Of a DNA stretch of 64,000 nucleotides, positions 21,743-29,677 are shown in pieces. Below the pieces are notes generated by a model. That model made no database searches. It was given only the letters and a program-made list of their open reading frames with translations, and had not been told where the DNA came from. Source of the stretch: Paludifilum halophilum (GTDB lineage Bacteria > Bacillota > Bacilli > Thermoactinomycetales > DSM-45169); NCBI RefSeq assembly GCF_002245355.1, contig NZ_NOWF01000008.1, positions 124,001 to 188,000 of the forward strand. Direction: 5' to 3'. Both the position numbers and the translations under genes were made by a program. Positions within the stretch are counted from its first letter, which is position 1; each line of letters begins with the position of its first letter.

Positions 21743-22804
21743 GTGCCTTTGAACAAAAAGAAGATCGTGGGATTGATCATTTTTTTGGTTTTCTCCCTTC
21801 TTCTTGCTTCGATCCCTTCGGTATCCGCCGACGGGCCGTCAACTGCGGGCAAAGAGGCCTTTGTGATCCGAGCGGACCGAATCGAGTCAAAAGGCGTGTT
21901 ACCGGGGATCAGCGTCGGGAAAGACGGCTTGTTATTGAAACTTCAGATCACCGAAGCCAAAATCTCCGGGATGACATTGGGGGGATCGTATCGGAGAGGC
22001 GAAGGCGGAGGGCGCTGGCATATGGCCGGGCAGGATCCGGGTCCGGTCACGATGAAAGGGATGACCGTGGAAGCGAGTGCGATCGGTTTTAAAATCAAAC
22101 CGGGAGACATCATCGGATTCGACCGGCCGATGAAAATCGGTTGGCAAACACCTTCGATCGTCCTTCACGATGTGTTTCTTCGTGTCGAACGTCTGCAGGC
22201 GGAGAGCTCCCGGATGACCGCTCTCGATTTGGATACGACGAAAGCCGTATCCCTGAAGCCGCCCGAGAATGGTCTGTATATCGATTTGCGCCCATTTTCC
22301 ACAAGGGATCAAACAGAGGCGGAAGAAGAGGTCAACCGAAAATTGAAGGAGTTATTCAATCAAGAAGAGGAGTCAAAAGAATCACCGCAAGATGACTCCG
22401 AAGAATCATCCAAAGAAGATAAGGATTCGAGTGAGGAAACAAAGCCCGGAGAAAAGCCGGATCAAAAAGATCCCGGCGGCGGTTCTGAGACTCCGGATGA
22501 AGAACCGTCACCTCCGGATGACGGGAACGTGCCATCCGATCCGGTTCCGGAGGAAGGCGATGACCGTGTCAAACAAACCATCCGGCTGAAGCGCTATTTT
22601 CCCGCTCTGGAAATCGCGGAAAAAGCCAAGGAATATGAAGCGGAGGTGGTTCTGAAGCAGGGAGAGAAAGAGTTTCATGCGAAGCGTTGGACGGAGCTCA
22701 TCCTGATGCGTCGCTTAAAGGGAACGCGGATTGAAATCAGGGCTCGGGGACCGGATGCGGATCAGGCGGTTCAGGAGCTGGCCAAACAGTTGGGAGAAGA
22801 ATAG
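21743..22804 (+). CDS. Secreted DUF6230-related protein with a C-terminal HPr-like domain lacking phosphosites
   Basis: The 353-residue product has a Sec signal peptide (1-29, cleavage after SVSA) and an N-terminal domain (about 36-190) resembling the DUF6230-like protein two genes upstream (FVIRADRIES versus FYIEADRIEI). An acidic, Pro-rich linker follows (about 205-275). The C-terminal segment (about 281-351) aligns without gaps to HPr of the PTS from its active-site loop onward. HPr His15 and Ser46 correspond to Arg284 and Arg315, 31 residues apart as in HPr, so neither phosphorylation site remains. An exported HPr fold cannot meet enzyme I; the domain is probably a structural or binding module. 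The TAG stop coincides with a repeat element end. Confidence 0.7.
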   Translation: MPLNKKKIVGLIIFLVFSLLLASIPSVSADGPSTAGKEAFVIRADRIESKGVLPGISVGKDGLLLKLQITEAKISGMTLGGSYRRGEGGGRWHMAGQDPGPVTMKGMTVEASAIGFKIKPGDIIGFDRPMKIGWQTPSIVLHDVFLRVERLQAESSRMTALDLDTTKAVSLKPPENGLYIDLRPFSTRDQTEAEEEVNRKLKELFNQEEESKESPQDDSEESSKEDKDSSEETKPGEKPDQKDPGGGSETPDEEPSPPDDGNVPSDPVPEEGDDRVKQTIRLKRYFPALEIAEKAKEYEAEVVLKQGEKEFHAKRWTELILMRRLKGTRIEIRARGPDADQAVQELAKQLGEE

Positions 22805-22947
22805 CGCCCAATCAGGAAGTGAGGTGAGAGGCTGGTAGGCCGGCGGAGCGTTTTTATGTATGAGATTGGCGGCCTGCCAGCCCCAACCCCTGGTAAACGT
22901 TCATTAGCGAATCAAGGTTGCTTGAAAAGGCCATGGAGGGGCAGTTG
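22801..22947 (+). repeat. Inverted-repeat element, shortened copy (copy C)
   Basis: It starts at the TAG stop of the HPr-like gene (TAGCGCCCAATCAGGAA) and contains the element signature GGCTGGTAGGCCGGCG paired with GGCGGCCTGCCAGCC. It ends near GGAGGGGCAGTTG. Compared with the 202-bp copies at 30913 and 37329 it lacks the middle section. Confidence 0.7.
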
Positions 22948-22955
22948 TCATACGG

Positions 22956-22981
22956 AGGCTGCTCAAAGGGCAGCCTTTTTT
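22956..22981 (+). terminator. Terminator after the DUF6230/HPr-like locus
   Basis: The stem GGCTGC/GCAGCC with a TCAAAGG loop is followed by TTTTTTAT. Confidence 0.8.
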
Positions 22982-23014
22982 ATGATAAAGAGTCCGGGAA
23001 GACCGGTCCCTCCA

Positions 23015-23040
23015 TAAAAAAATCCGGCTTAACCGCCGGT
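23015..23040 (-). terminator. Terminator of the siderophore uptake operon
   Basis: On the minus strand CCGGCGG-TTAA-GCCGG is followed by seven T residues, 53 nt after the FhuF-like stop codon. Confidence 0.75.
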
Positions 23041-23092
23041 ATGTAAGAAAATAGAACCTGATCAGGAAAGGCAAGTAAGGTGATCCGATCCG

Positions 23093-23878
23093 TCAGCCCA
23101 TGCTGACTCTTTTTTTATGGTTGCAGACTGTGGATGATTCTTTCCGAATTCGGGGGCAGTTGGTACAGTTGGCGGCTCCGGGTATCCGATGATAAAGACA
23201 ACAGGTGCGGCGCCGACGCATGGTTTCCTCCGGACGGGCCGGGTGAGGAACCGGGCGGAATCGCATCGACCAGGGATTGGGTAGCGTGCCGGTAACGATG
23301 ATGTTGGTCCGGTCCGTTAAAAAGCGGAAATCGTCGAGCAGGCGGCTCCGCTCTTCCGGGAAGCGGGACTCCTGAATCCATTGTTCATAGTTGTGATAGA
23401 GGTAGCAGAGCGTATTTTCCCACAGGAGATTCAGAGGAAGGTAAGCGGACAGCTGTTCCAGGAGGGGAGTGAGATTCCGGTGTAACAGCCGAGACAGAAC
23501 CTCATTCCTCCACCTTTTCCTCTCGTCGGAGGAGGGGCAGGTGAGGACGGTATCTTCCTTCAGTTCCAAGGAAAGATCCCATCCCGGTCCCCATCGGATA
23601 TTCAGATTATCCGCTGAAAAGTCCAACCCTTTATTCAGGCGGGACATGGCGAAGAGGCAACCTTTCAACAACAGGGAGCCGTATCGCTTGGACAGCATGG
23701 ACGCGGCGACGGGGGGTTCTGTTGTACCGATTTTTCGACTCCAATCGGCGAGAGCTGTTGACAGACCGGCGGGGTGCAGCAAGTCTTTTGCCGGAAGGGT
23801 CCCCTCTTTACTTTCCCGATTCAGGAACAGTTTGCAGTTTTCCTCGATCTGAATCATTTCCTGTGGGGAGAGTCGCAT
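23093..23878 (-). CDS. fhuF: Ferric siderophore reductase, FhuF-like
   Basis: A protein of 261 residues. The C-terminus has the cysteine pattern that binds a [2Fe-2S] cluster in FhuF proteins: CC followed ten residues later by C-x-x-C (RRRTCCLYHRIPGAANCTNCPR, split across about 224-245). FhuF-type enzymes reduce ferric siderophores in the cytoplasm to release iron. It is the last gene of the minus-strand operon with the siderophore ATPase and permeases, which fits. RBS AGGAGG before ATG 23878. Confidence 0.85.
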   Translation of the reverse strand: MRLSPQEMIQIEENCKLFLNRESKEGTLPAKDLLHPAGLSTALADWSRKIGTTEPPVAASMLSKRYGSLLLKGCLFAMSRLNKGLDFSADNLNIRWGPGWDLSLELKEDTVLTCPSSDERKRWRNEVLSRLLHRNLTPLLEQLSAYLPLNLLWENTLCYLYHNYEQWIQESRFPEERSRLLDDFRFLTDRTNIIVTGTLPNPWSMRFRPVPHPARPEETMRRRRTCCLYHRIPGAANCTNCPRIRKESSTVCNHKKRVSMG

Positions 23879-23882
23879 CGGT

Positions 23883-24707
23883 TCAACCTCCTGTCGCGGT
23901 CAGTCGACTGGGTCGCAAATGGCGGCCTTTGCCGTGTGGGACGCACATCGGAGTCCCGAACAGCGGGTCGAGGATGACCTGGCAATCCAAATTGAACACT
24001 TCCTTGACCAGCTGTTCATTCACAATATGCTCTGGACGCCCTTGGGAGTGCATTTGTCCTTCCCGGATGGCCACGATATTGTGGGCGTATCGACAAGCCA
24101 GGTTTAAATCGTGAAGGACCATGACAATCGTGCGCCCTTCTCTCTCGTTCAAATCGTAGAGAAGATCCAAAATTTCGATCTGATGAGTCATGTCCAAATA
24201 GGTCGTCGGTTCGTCGAGGAGAAGCGTATCCGTTTCCTGGGCCAGTGTCATAGCGATCCAGGCTCGCTGCCGTTGGCCGCCGGACAGAGAGTCGACGGGC
24301 CGATGGGCGAAGGGAGTCATTTGAGTGACTTCCAGCGCCCATTCCACCATCTCTTCATCCTCTTTGGACCACTGTTGGATCCAGTTTTGGTATGGATACC
24401 GCCCTTGCTTGGTCAGCTGCATCACCGTCAATCCTTCGGGAGCCACGGGTCCTTGCGGGAGGATGGCCAGTTGGCGTGCCGTTTTTTTGGTGGATTGTTT
24501 GGCGATGTCGTTGCCGTTTAGCAGGATGTTGCCTTGGCAGGGCTTCATTAAGCGGGCCAGGGAACGCAGAAGGGTGGATTTTCCGCATCCATTGCTTCCC
24601 ACCAGAACGGTGATTTGCCCCTTGGGAACATTCAGATTCAATTCGTCAATCACCGGGGATGGGCCGTAGGCCAGGGTGAGTCGATTGGTTTTCAGAGTTG
24701 GTTTCAA
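23883..24707 (-). CDS. Iron-siderophore ABC transporter ATPase (FecE/FhuC-type)
   Basis: A 274-residue ATPase with Walker [10 protein letters not shown], signature [13 protein letters not shown], Walker [13 protein letters not shown] and the switch His in VLHDLN. These features and the length match FhuC/FecE/BtuD-type importers. The start is TTG 24707 with GAGGAGGGG 6 nt upstream. It sits between the FhuF-like reductase and two FecCD permeases and energises uptake by them. Confidence 0.93.
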   Translation of the reverse strand: MKPTLKTNRLTLAYGPSPVIDELNLNVPKGQITVLVGSNGCGKSTLLRSLARLMKPCQGNILLNGNDIAKQSTKKTARQLAILPQGPVAPEGLTVMQLTKQGRYPYQNWIQQWSKEDEEMVEWALEVTQMTPFAHRPVDSLSGGQRQRAWIAMTLAQETDTLLLDEPTTYLDMTHQIEILDLLYDLNEREGRTIVMVLHDLNLACRYAHNIVAIREGQMHSQGRPEHIVNEQLVKEVFNLDCQVILDPLFGTPMCVPHGKGRHLRPSRLTATGG

Positions 24708-24746
24708 CGGAAACCCCTCCTCTTGCTCAAGGGTGGTGGCGATGGT

Positions 24747-25787
24747 TTATGTTCGGCCGTGACTGTAGAGCAGGTAGATGAGAAAGGGCGCCCCCAGCAC
24801 TGCTGTAAACAGTCCGGCGGGAAGGTCGAGGGGACTGAAAGCCGTTCGGGCGATCAGATCCGCCACCAAGACCAGACAGGCGCCGATCAATCCGGAAACC
24901 GGAAGGAGTTGACCGAAGGACGGCCCGGTCAGGAGCCGGGCGATATGGGGGGACATCAGACCGATGAAGCCGATGGGTCCCGAGACAGCGACCGCCGAAG
25001 TGGCTAGAGCGATACTGACCAGAATCAGCAGGAACCGCTGCTTTTGCACGGAAGTTCCCAACTGGGTGGCGATGGCCTCCCCCATCTGCTGGGCGTTCAG
25101 TTGGCGGGACAGGATCATCGCCAAAGGGACCAGTACAATGAACCAGGGCAGGATCGTCCATACCGTTTCCCAGGAACTGGCGTATACGCTTCCTGCCAGC
25201 CACGCCATCGCCTGACTGGTAGCGTAGATGGGGCTGAGGATCAACAACAGGGTCGTCAGCCCGTTGGCGGCGGAGTTGATACCGATTCCGATCAAGACCA
25301 ACCGGAGGGGGGAGACTCCTTTTTTCCAGGCCAGAGCGTAAATGAGTAACGCAGTGATACTTCCTCCGACAAATGCGGCGGCCGGAAGCCAGCGGGCTCC
25401 CCAATCGGAAAAAAGGGTGAGAAAGGCGACTGCTGTGACGGAGGCCCCCCCTGTGATTCCGATGATATCAGGCGAAGCGAGGGGATTCCGCATGATCCCC
25501 TGCAGAATGGATCCCGCGACGGCCATCGAGGCGCCGACAAAGAGAGCGACAAGAGCCCGGGGTAACCGCAGGGTCTGAATAACCATCTCATCGGCGGGTG
25601 ATCCCTGACCGATGAGTGCGGTCAGTACGTTCCAGGGAGCGATTGTCATTTCACCGCTTCCGATGCTGTACACGAAAACAGACAGACCCAGGAGCGCGAG
25701 CAAAACCATGATGATGAGAGCGCGAAGGTCGATCAACAGGGAAACGGGCAGGGATTTGAGTCGAATGGCTAGGTGTTTCTTCCTCAC
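24747..25787 (-). CDS. Iron-siderophore ABC transporter permease (FecCD family, subunit 2)
   Basis: A 346-residue protein of about nine to ten membrane segments with the FecCD signatures GASMAVAGSILQGIMRNPLASPDI and GFIGLMSPHIARLL. It starts at GTG 25787 and overlaps the upstream permease stop by 4 nt, so the two permease subunits are translationally coupled and probably form a heterodimer. Confidence 0.92.
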   Translation of the reverse strand: MRKKHLAIRLKSLPVSLLIDLRALIIMVLLALLGLSVFVYSIGSGEMTIAPWNVLTALIGQGSPADEMVIQTLRLPRALVALFVGASMAVAGSILQGIMRNPLASPDIIGITGGASVTAVAFLTLFSDWGARWLPAAAFVGGSITALLIYALAWKKGVSPLRLVLIGIGINSAANGLTTLLLILSPIYATSQAMAWLAGSVYASSWETVWTILPWFIVLVPLAMILSRQLNAQQMGEAIATQLGTSVQKQRFLLILVSIALATSAVAVSGPIGFIGLMSPHIARLLTGPSFGQLLPVSGLIGACLVLVADLIARTAFSPLDLPAGLFTAVLGAPFLIYLLYSHGRT

Positions 25788-26845
25788 TCTGTGATGCTCC
25801 TTCGGGCGATATAGATGAAAAAAGGCGCTCCGATCAACGCGGTAATGACTCCAACGGGTACTTCATCGGATAAGGTTCTCGCTCCCAAACCGGACAGAAG
25901 ATCCACTAAGGGACTGCCGGGCATAATCAGGTATCGTGCCCCGATATCCGCCAGGAGCAGAAAACTCCCTCCCAGAACGGCACAATATGGAATGATCCAC
26001 CGAAAGTCCGAACCGACGAGAGTTCGGGCGATATGGGGGACAACCAACCCGACGAGTCCGATCGGACCCGCCACCGCCACCGATCCTCCGGCGAGAAAAA
26101 TGATGACGAGTGCGGCCAGAAGCTTTACCCAACCGGTCTTCTGTCCCAATCCCCTGGCTATGTGCTCACCCATCGTTAAGGTGTTAATCGGACGGGCTAA
26201 AATCAGGGCAACCAGCCAAGCTGTAATGAAAAAGGGCAGAATGTCAGTCAGCATTTCCAGTTTTCGGCCCACGATGGACCCGGATAACCAATAGAGCACC
26301 TCATCCAGAGTACTCTCCTCCGTGACCAGAACCCCCTGGGTCAGTGTGTGAAAAAAGGCAGTGATCGCCGCACCGGCCAAGGTCAGCTTCAATGGAGTGA
26401 GACCGCCTCTGCCCAAAGAACTTAAGGCATATACGATCGATCCGCTGACAGCGGCACCGAAAAAGGCGATCCATGTAAATGTGTGGTAGGAGCTGGCGGA
26501 TAAATAACTGGCCGCCAAAACAACGAAAAAAGCCGCTCCGGCATTGATGCCGAAGATGGTCGGCGATGCCAACGGATTACGGGTGAGTGCCTGCATCAAT
26601 GCGCCGGATATGGCTAAGCTGGCTCCGACGCAAAGGGCGATCAAGGCCCTGGGCACCCGGGTCGTACGGATCACCAGCTGTTCCTCGGAAGGATTGGCGG
26701 TGCCGTATGCGTGCAGCATCGCGTTCCAGTCGATTTTCGTCAACCCCAGTTTGATGCTTCCGATCAAACAGAAAACGAGTACAGCGCAACTGATCAATAA
26801 TCCGATACTGCGTGTCATCGTGTTGGGCAATATGCGCTGGAACAT
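25784..26845 (-). CDS. Iron-siderophore ABC transporter permease (FecCD family, subunit 1)
   Basis: The chosen start ATG 26845 has GGAGA 8 nt upstream and gives 353 residues; the longer frame to 26872 begins within the promoter region. The FecCD motifs GASLAISGALMQALTRNPLASPTI and GPIGLVGLVVPHIARTL are present among nine or ten membrane helices. It is the first gene of the minus-strand operon, facing the Fur-box region. Confidence 0.92.
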   Translation of the reverse strand: MFQRILPNTMTRSIGLLISCAVLVFCLIGSIKLGLTKIDWNAMLHAYGTANPSEEQLVIRTTRVPRALIALCVGASLAISGALMQALTRNPLASPTIFGINAGAAFFVVLAASYLSASSYHTFTWIAFFGAAVSGSIVYALSSLGRGGLTPLKLTLAGAAITAFFHTLTQGVLVTEESTLDEVLYWLSGSIVGRKLEMLTDILPFFITAWLVALILARPINTLTMGEHIARGLGQKTGWVKLLAALVIIFLAGGSVAVAGPIGLVGLVVPHIARTLVGSDFRWIIPYCAVLGGSFLLLADIGARYLIMPGSPLVDLLSGLGARTLSDEVPVGVITALIGAPFFIYIARRSITE

Positions 26846-26892
26846 GGACAATCTCCTATGATAATCTGTCAACGCTGATGGATCTCAAGTAT

Positions 26893-26911
26893 CATGATAA
26901 TCATTATCAAT
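26893..26911. promoter_or_regulatory. Fur box 1
   Basis: ATGATAATCATTATCAA matches the Fur consensus (7-1-7 palindrome TGATAAT-C-ATTATCA) perfectly over its core. It lies between the divergent permease and binding-protein genes, nearest the permease promoter. Confidence 0.9.
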
Positions 26912-26927
26912 TCAGACGTCAATACAT

Positions 26928-26945
26928 TTGATAATCATTTTCAAT
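26928..26945. promoter_or_regulatory. Fur box 2
   Basis: TTGATAATCATTTTCAA has one mismatch to the 7-1-7 Fur palindrome. It sits immediately upstream of the TTGACA -35 box of the binding-protein gene. Confidence 0.85.
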
Positions 26946-26951
26946 TAAATC

Positions 26952-26980
26952 TTGACAGAGTTATGGACTCTGTCTAAGAT
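26952..26980 (+). promoter_or_regulatory. Promoter of the siderophore-binding protein gene
   Basis: TTGACA at 26952-26957 and TAAGAT at 26975-26980 are separated by exactly 17 nt, flanked by Fur boxes 2 and 3. Iron-replete Fur would block it directly. Confidence 0.75.
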
Positions 26981-26990
26981 GATGTCAGTA

Positions 26991-27008
26991 ATGAAAATCA
27001 TTTTCAAT
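26991..27008. promoter_or_regulatory. Fur box 3
   Basis: ATGAAAATCATTTTCAAT, a symmetrical variant (GAAAATCATTTTC) of the Fur site, lies around the expected transcription start and just before the ribosome binding site of the binding-protein gene. Confidence 0.8.
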
Positions 27009-27026
27009 CGATGGGGGGAGCCTTCG

Positions 27027-27986
27027 ATGCGCTTGAGACACTGGTCAAAGCGAGTGACCGCTTTCGGTCTGGCTTTTTTATTGATCATAACGGCGGGATG
27101 TGGTGCCGGTTCCGGCGATCAACAGAAAGAGAGCCGGGAAGACGGTAAAACCCGGGTCGTTCAACACGCCATGGGGGAAACGGAAATCAAAGGAACACCG
27201 AAACGAGTGGTCGTGTTGACTAACGATGCCACAGACGATGCTCTGGCTTTGGGCGTGAAGCCGGTAGGTGCTGTGAAGTCCTGGATTGGTGATCCTTTTT
27301 ACGATTTTATCTCCGATGATATGAAAGGGGTTCAAGTGGTTGGAGAGGAAATTCAGCCCAACCTGGAAGCTATCGCCGCCCTTAACCCCGATCTGATTAT
27401 CGGGAGCAAAGTTCGCCACGAGAAAATATACAAGCAACTGTCCAATATCGCTCCAACGGTTTTCAGTGAAACGGTCGGTAAGACATGGAAAGAAAACTTC
27501 AAACTGTATGCCGAAGCGATGAACAAAGAGGAAAAGGCGGAACAAAAATTAGAGGAATGGGATCAGCGAATCGCCGACTTTAAGAAGAAGGCGGGAGACA
27601 AATTGGATACCGAGGTCTCCATCGTCCGGTTTTTGCCGGGGGTTGTCCGTATCCATCACAATATGTTCCCCGACACTATTATTGAGGAAGCGGGATTGGA
27701 CCGGCCGAAAGCTCAGAAGAAAGATGACTTTTACACAGAGGTGACAGAAGAGCGTATCCCCGATATGGACGGTGATGTGATGTTCGTCCTCACGATGGAG
27801 CAGGGGGACGGGAAGGCGACAGAATTACAGAAGGAATGGATGAACAAACCATTGTTTAAGAAGTTGGACGTGGTGAAGGAAGACAAGGTGTTCAAAGTGA
27901 ATGATGTCTACTGGAACCTCTCCGGCGGCATTCAAGGAGCCAATAAGGTGTTGGATGATCTGAATGAGTATGTTGAGAAATTCTGA
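27027..27986 (+). CDS. Iron-siderophore substrate-binding lipoprotein
   Basis: A 319-residue protein with a lipoprotein signal (lipobox ITAGC at about residue 20-25) and a type III periplasmic-binding-protein fold: opening strand KRVVVLTNDATDDALALGVKP, the segment LEAIAALNPDLIIG and a C-terminal helix pair. It captures ferric siderophore outside the cell for the divergently encoded FecCD/FecE importer. ATG 27027 has GGGGGGAG 6 nt upstream; the longer frame from 26952 overlaps the promoter and is rejected. Confidence 0.92.
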   Translation: MRLRHWSKRVTAFGLAFLLIITAGCGAGSGDQQKESREDGKTRVVQHAMGETEIKGTPKRVVVLTNDATDDALALGVKPVGAVKSWIGDPFYDFISDDMKGVQVVGEEIQPNLEAIAALNPDLIIGSKVRHEKIYKQLSNIAPTVFSETVGKTWKENFKLYAEAMNKEEKAEQKLEEWDQRIADFKKKAGDKLDTEVSIVRFLPGVVRIHHNMFPDTIIEEAGLDRPKAQKKDDFYTEVTEERIPDMDGDVMFVLTMEQGDGKATELQKEWMNKPLFKKLDVVKEDKVFKVNDVYWNLSGGIQGANKVLDDLNEYVEKF

Positions 27987-28023
27987 CCGCCTTCCCTTCC
28001 ATTCATCCTGGAAGGTTCATAAT

Positions 28024-28053
28024 GAACATGCGGGATTCCCGCATGTTCTTTTT
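28024..28053 (+). terminator. Terminator after the binding-protein gene
   Basis: A GC-rich perfect palindrome GAACATGCGGGA/TCCCGCATGTTC is followed by TTTTTGTTT. Confidence 0.9.
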
Positions 28054-28086
28054 GTTTAACCGGCGGGAAAAGTGCATGAGTTGTCC

Positions 28087-28094
28087 GGTATTTG
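28087..28094 (+). promoter_or_regulatory. -10 box of the glycosyltransferase gene
   Basis: TATGGTATAATAAGG contains a consensus extended -10 (TATAAT). A TTGTCC upstream is a possible -35 but at a short spacing. Confidence 0.5.
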
Positions 28095-28209
28095 TGTATG
28101 GTATAATAAGGGACAATTGAAACCGTTCCGTAAAAATCGACGTTGCTTGTGGGTGAGTCAATCCTGTCGCCCGATTTATAGGGTTGGACGGGAGAGAGGT
28201 GTGAAGGGA

Positions 28210-29409
28210 ATGATGGATCGCATGGCCTGGTCAGGCGGTCTGGTTGAAAAGGACTGGTATGATTCCGGGGTTGTAACAGGGTTCGGAAACGGCGCACTCT
28301 TCGTTTCTGAAAACTTCGGTTCCGGTCATACCAAGGCGGCGGAAGCCCTCGCCAGAGGAATCCGGGAAGCGGATCCCGGAATTCGCGTCCAGCTGGTCGA
28401 GTTGGGGCGGGAACTCCGCCCTCAGGTGAATCAGGCGCTTCTCTATTCTTACTTGGGAATGATCCGAAAGGTTCCCGGTTTGTGGCGAAAAGTTTACGGC
28501 CGCCATCACCATCGATCTTTTCCCCGTTGGATCGAGTGGTGTCTGTACCAGACACTGTACTCGCGGCTTTCGGAATATATTGGGCACTTTCAGCCCCGTG
28601 TGGTGGTTTCCACTCATCCCTTCGCCAGTTCGGGAGTCGCCCGTATTAAAAGAGAAGGTTATCCCGTCCGCCTCTGTACGGTCATCACGGACTTTTCCGC
28701 CCACGGATCTTGGATCAATCGGGAAGTGGACATGTATTTGGTCCCTTATGCCGGAGTCAAGCAACAGCTAATTCAAATGGGGGTGGACGCTCGACGGGTG
28801 GCTGTTACCGGGATTCCCACGGATGGGCGCTTTTGGGAGGTTCGGGATTCGGGGGCGGTCAGGCGGTATCTCGGCATCCGCGATATGCCTACTGTGTTGA
28901 TTCTGGGGGGCGGCCTGGGAATGGGGAGGACCGAAGAGCTGGTCCGTATGGCGGCCAAGTGGAAACAGCACTTGCAGATTGTGGTTTGTACTGGTCACAA
29001 TCATAAACTGTTGCAAAGCCTTTATCGGCGGGAGGAGCTAAACCATCCCCATATCCGGGTGACAGGATTCACCGAGGCGATGGCCGACTGGATGGATGCG
29101 GCTGATCTCATCCTGACCAAACCCGGAGGAATGACTTGTACAGAGGCGATTGCCAAGGGGAAACCGCTGCTTCTCTACGGATCCATCCCCGGCCATGAGG
29201 AGAGGAACAGCCTTTTCATGGTAGACAACGGCTTGGCAAAGAGGGTGACCGACGAAAGTGATCTCGACCGTTGGTTGGAACGCCTTTTGACGGATGCCGA
29301 CTCTTTTGCCTGTATCAGAGAACAGATGATGCGCTGGAGATGGAAGATTCACCCCTCTAAGAGTGTCCAGGCCGTGTTAAACCTGATGACTCCCTCATCG
29401 ACGATGTAA
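28210..29409 (+). CDS. Glycolipid glycosyltransferase, MGDG synthase / UgtP family
   Basis: A 399-residue GT28-type enzyme. The N-terminal MGDG-synthase domain has the signature NFGSGHTKAAEAL, and the C-terminal donor-binding half contains GGGLGMGR and LILTKPGGMTCTEAIAKGKPLL. Family members transfer glucose or galactose to diacylglycerol (as UgtP does) for glycolipids and lipoteichoic-acid anchors; the donor cannot be assigned here. The start is uncertain among GTG 28201, ATG 28210 and ATG 28213; GAGAGAGGTG favours 28210. The frame upstream to 28072 contains the promoter. Confidence 0.85.
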   Translation: MMDRMAWSGGLVEKDWYDSGVVTGFGNGALFVSENFGSGHTKAAEALARGIREADPGIRVQLVELGRELRPQVNQALLYSYLGMIRKVPGLWRKVYGRHHHRSFPRWIEWCLYQTLYSRLSEYIGHFQPRVVVSTHPFASSGVARIKREGYPVRLCTVITDFSAHGSWINREVDMYLVPYAGVKQQLIQMGVDARRVAVTGIPTDGRFWEVRDSGAVRRYLGIRDMPTVLILGGGLGMGRTEELVRMAAKWKQHLQIVVCTGHNHKLLQSLYRREELNHPHIRVTGFTEAMADWMDAADLILTKPGGMTCTEAIAKGKPLLLYGSIPGHEERNSLFMVDNGLAKRVTDESDLDRWLERLLTDADSFACIREQMMRWRWKIHPSKSVQAVLNLMTPSSTM

Positions 29410-29677
29410 CTTCCTTATATATATACGTCCTTCATCCCTTTCTTTTGTGATTGTACGGATAAAATGCTATAATACTCCTCGCTTCAATCGGGGTGGGACA
29501 GACATTATGCCCGACTTCTCTCACGGGGGAGGAAGGGCACCCTTTTTTGTGGAAATAAAGGGATATATAGTGTATGATGAACATATGTTCCTTGTTCATC
29601 CAAATGTGTAAACAACCCGATCGAAGGGAGAGCCCGCCGGCGGGCGGCGGGTAGTTCACGATAAGGGAGTCTTGAGA

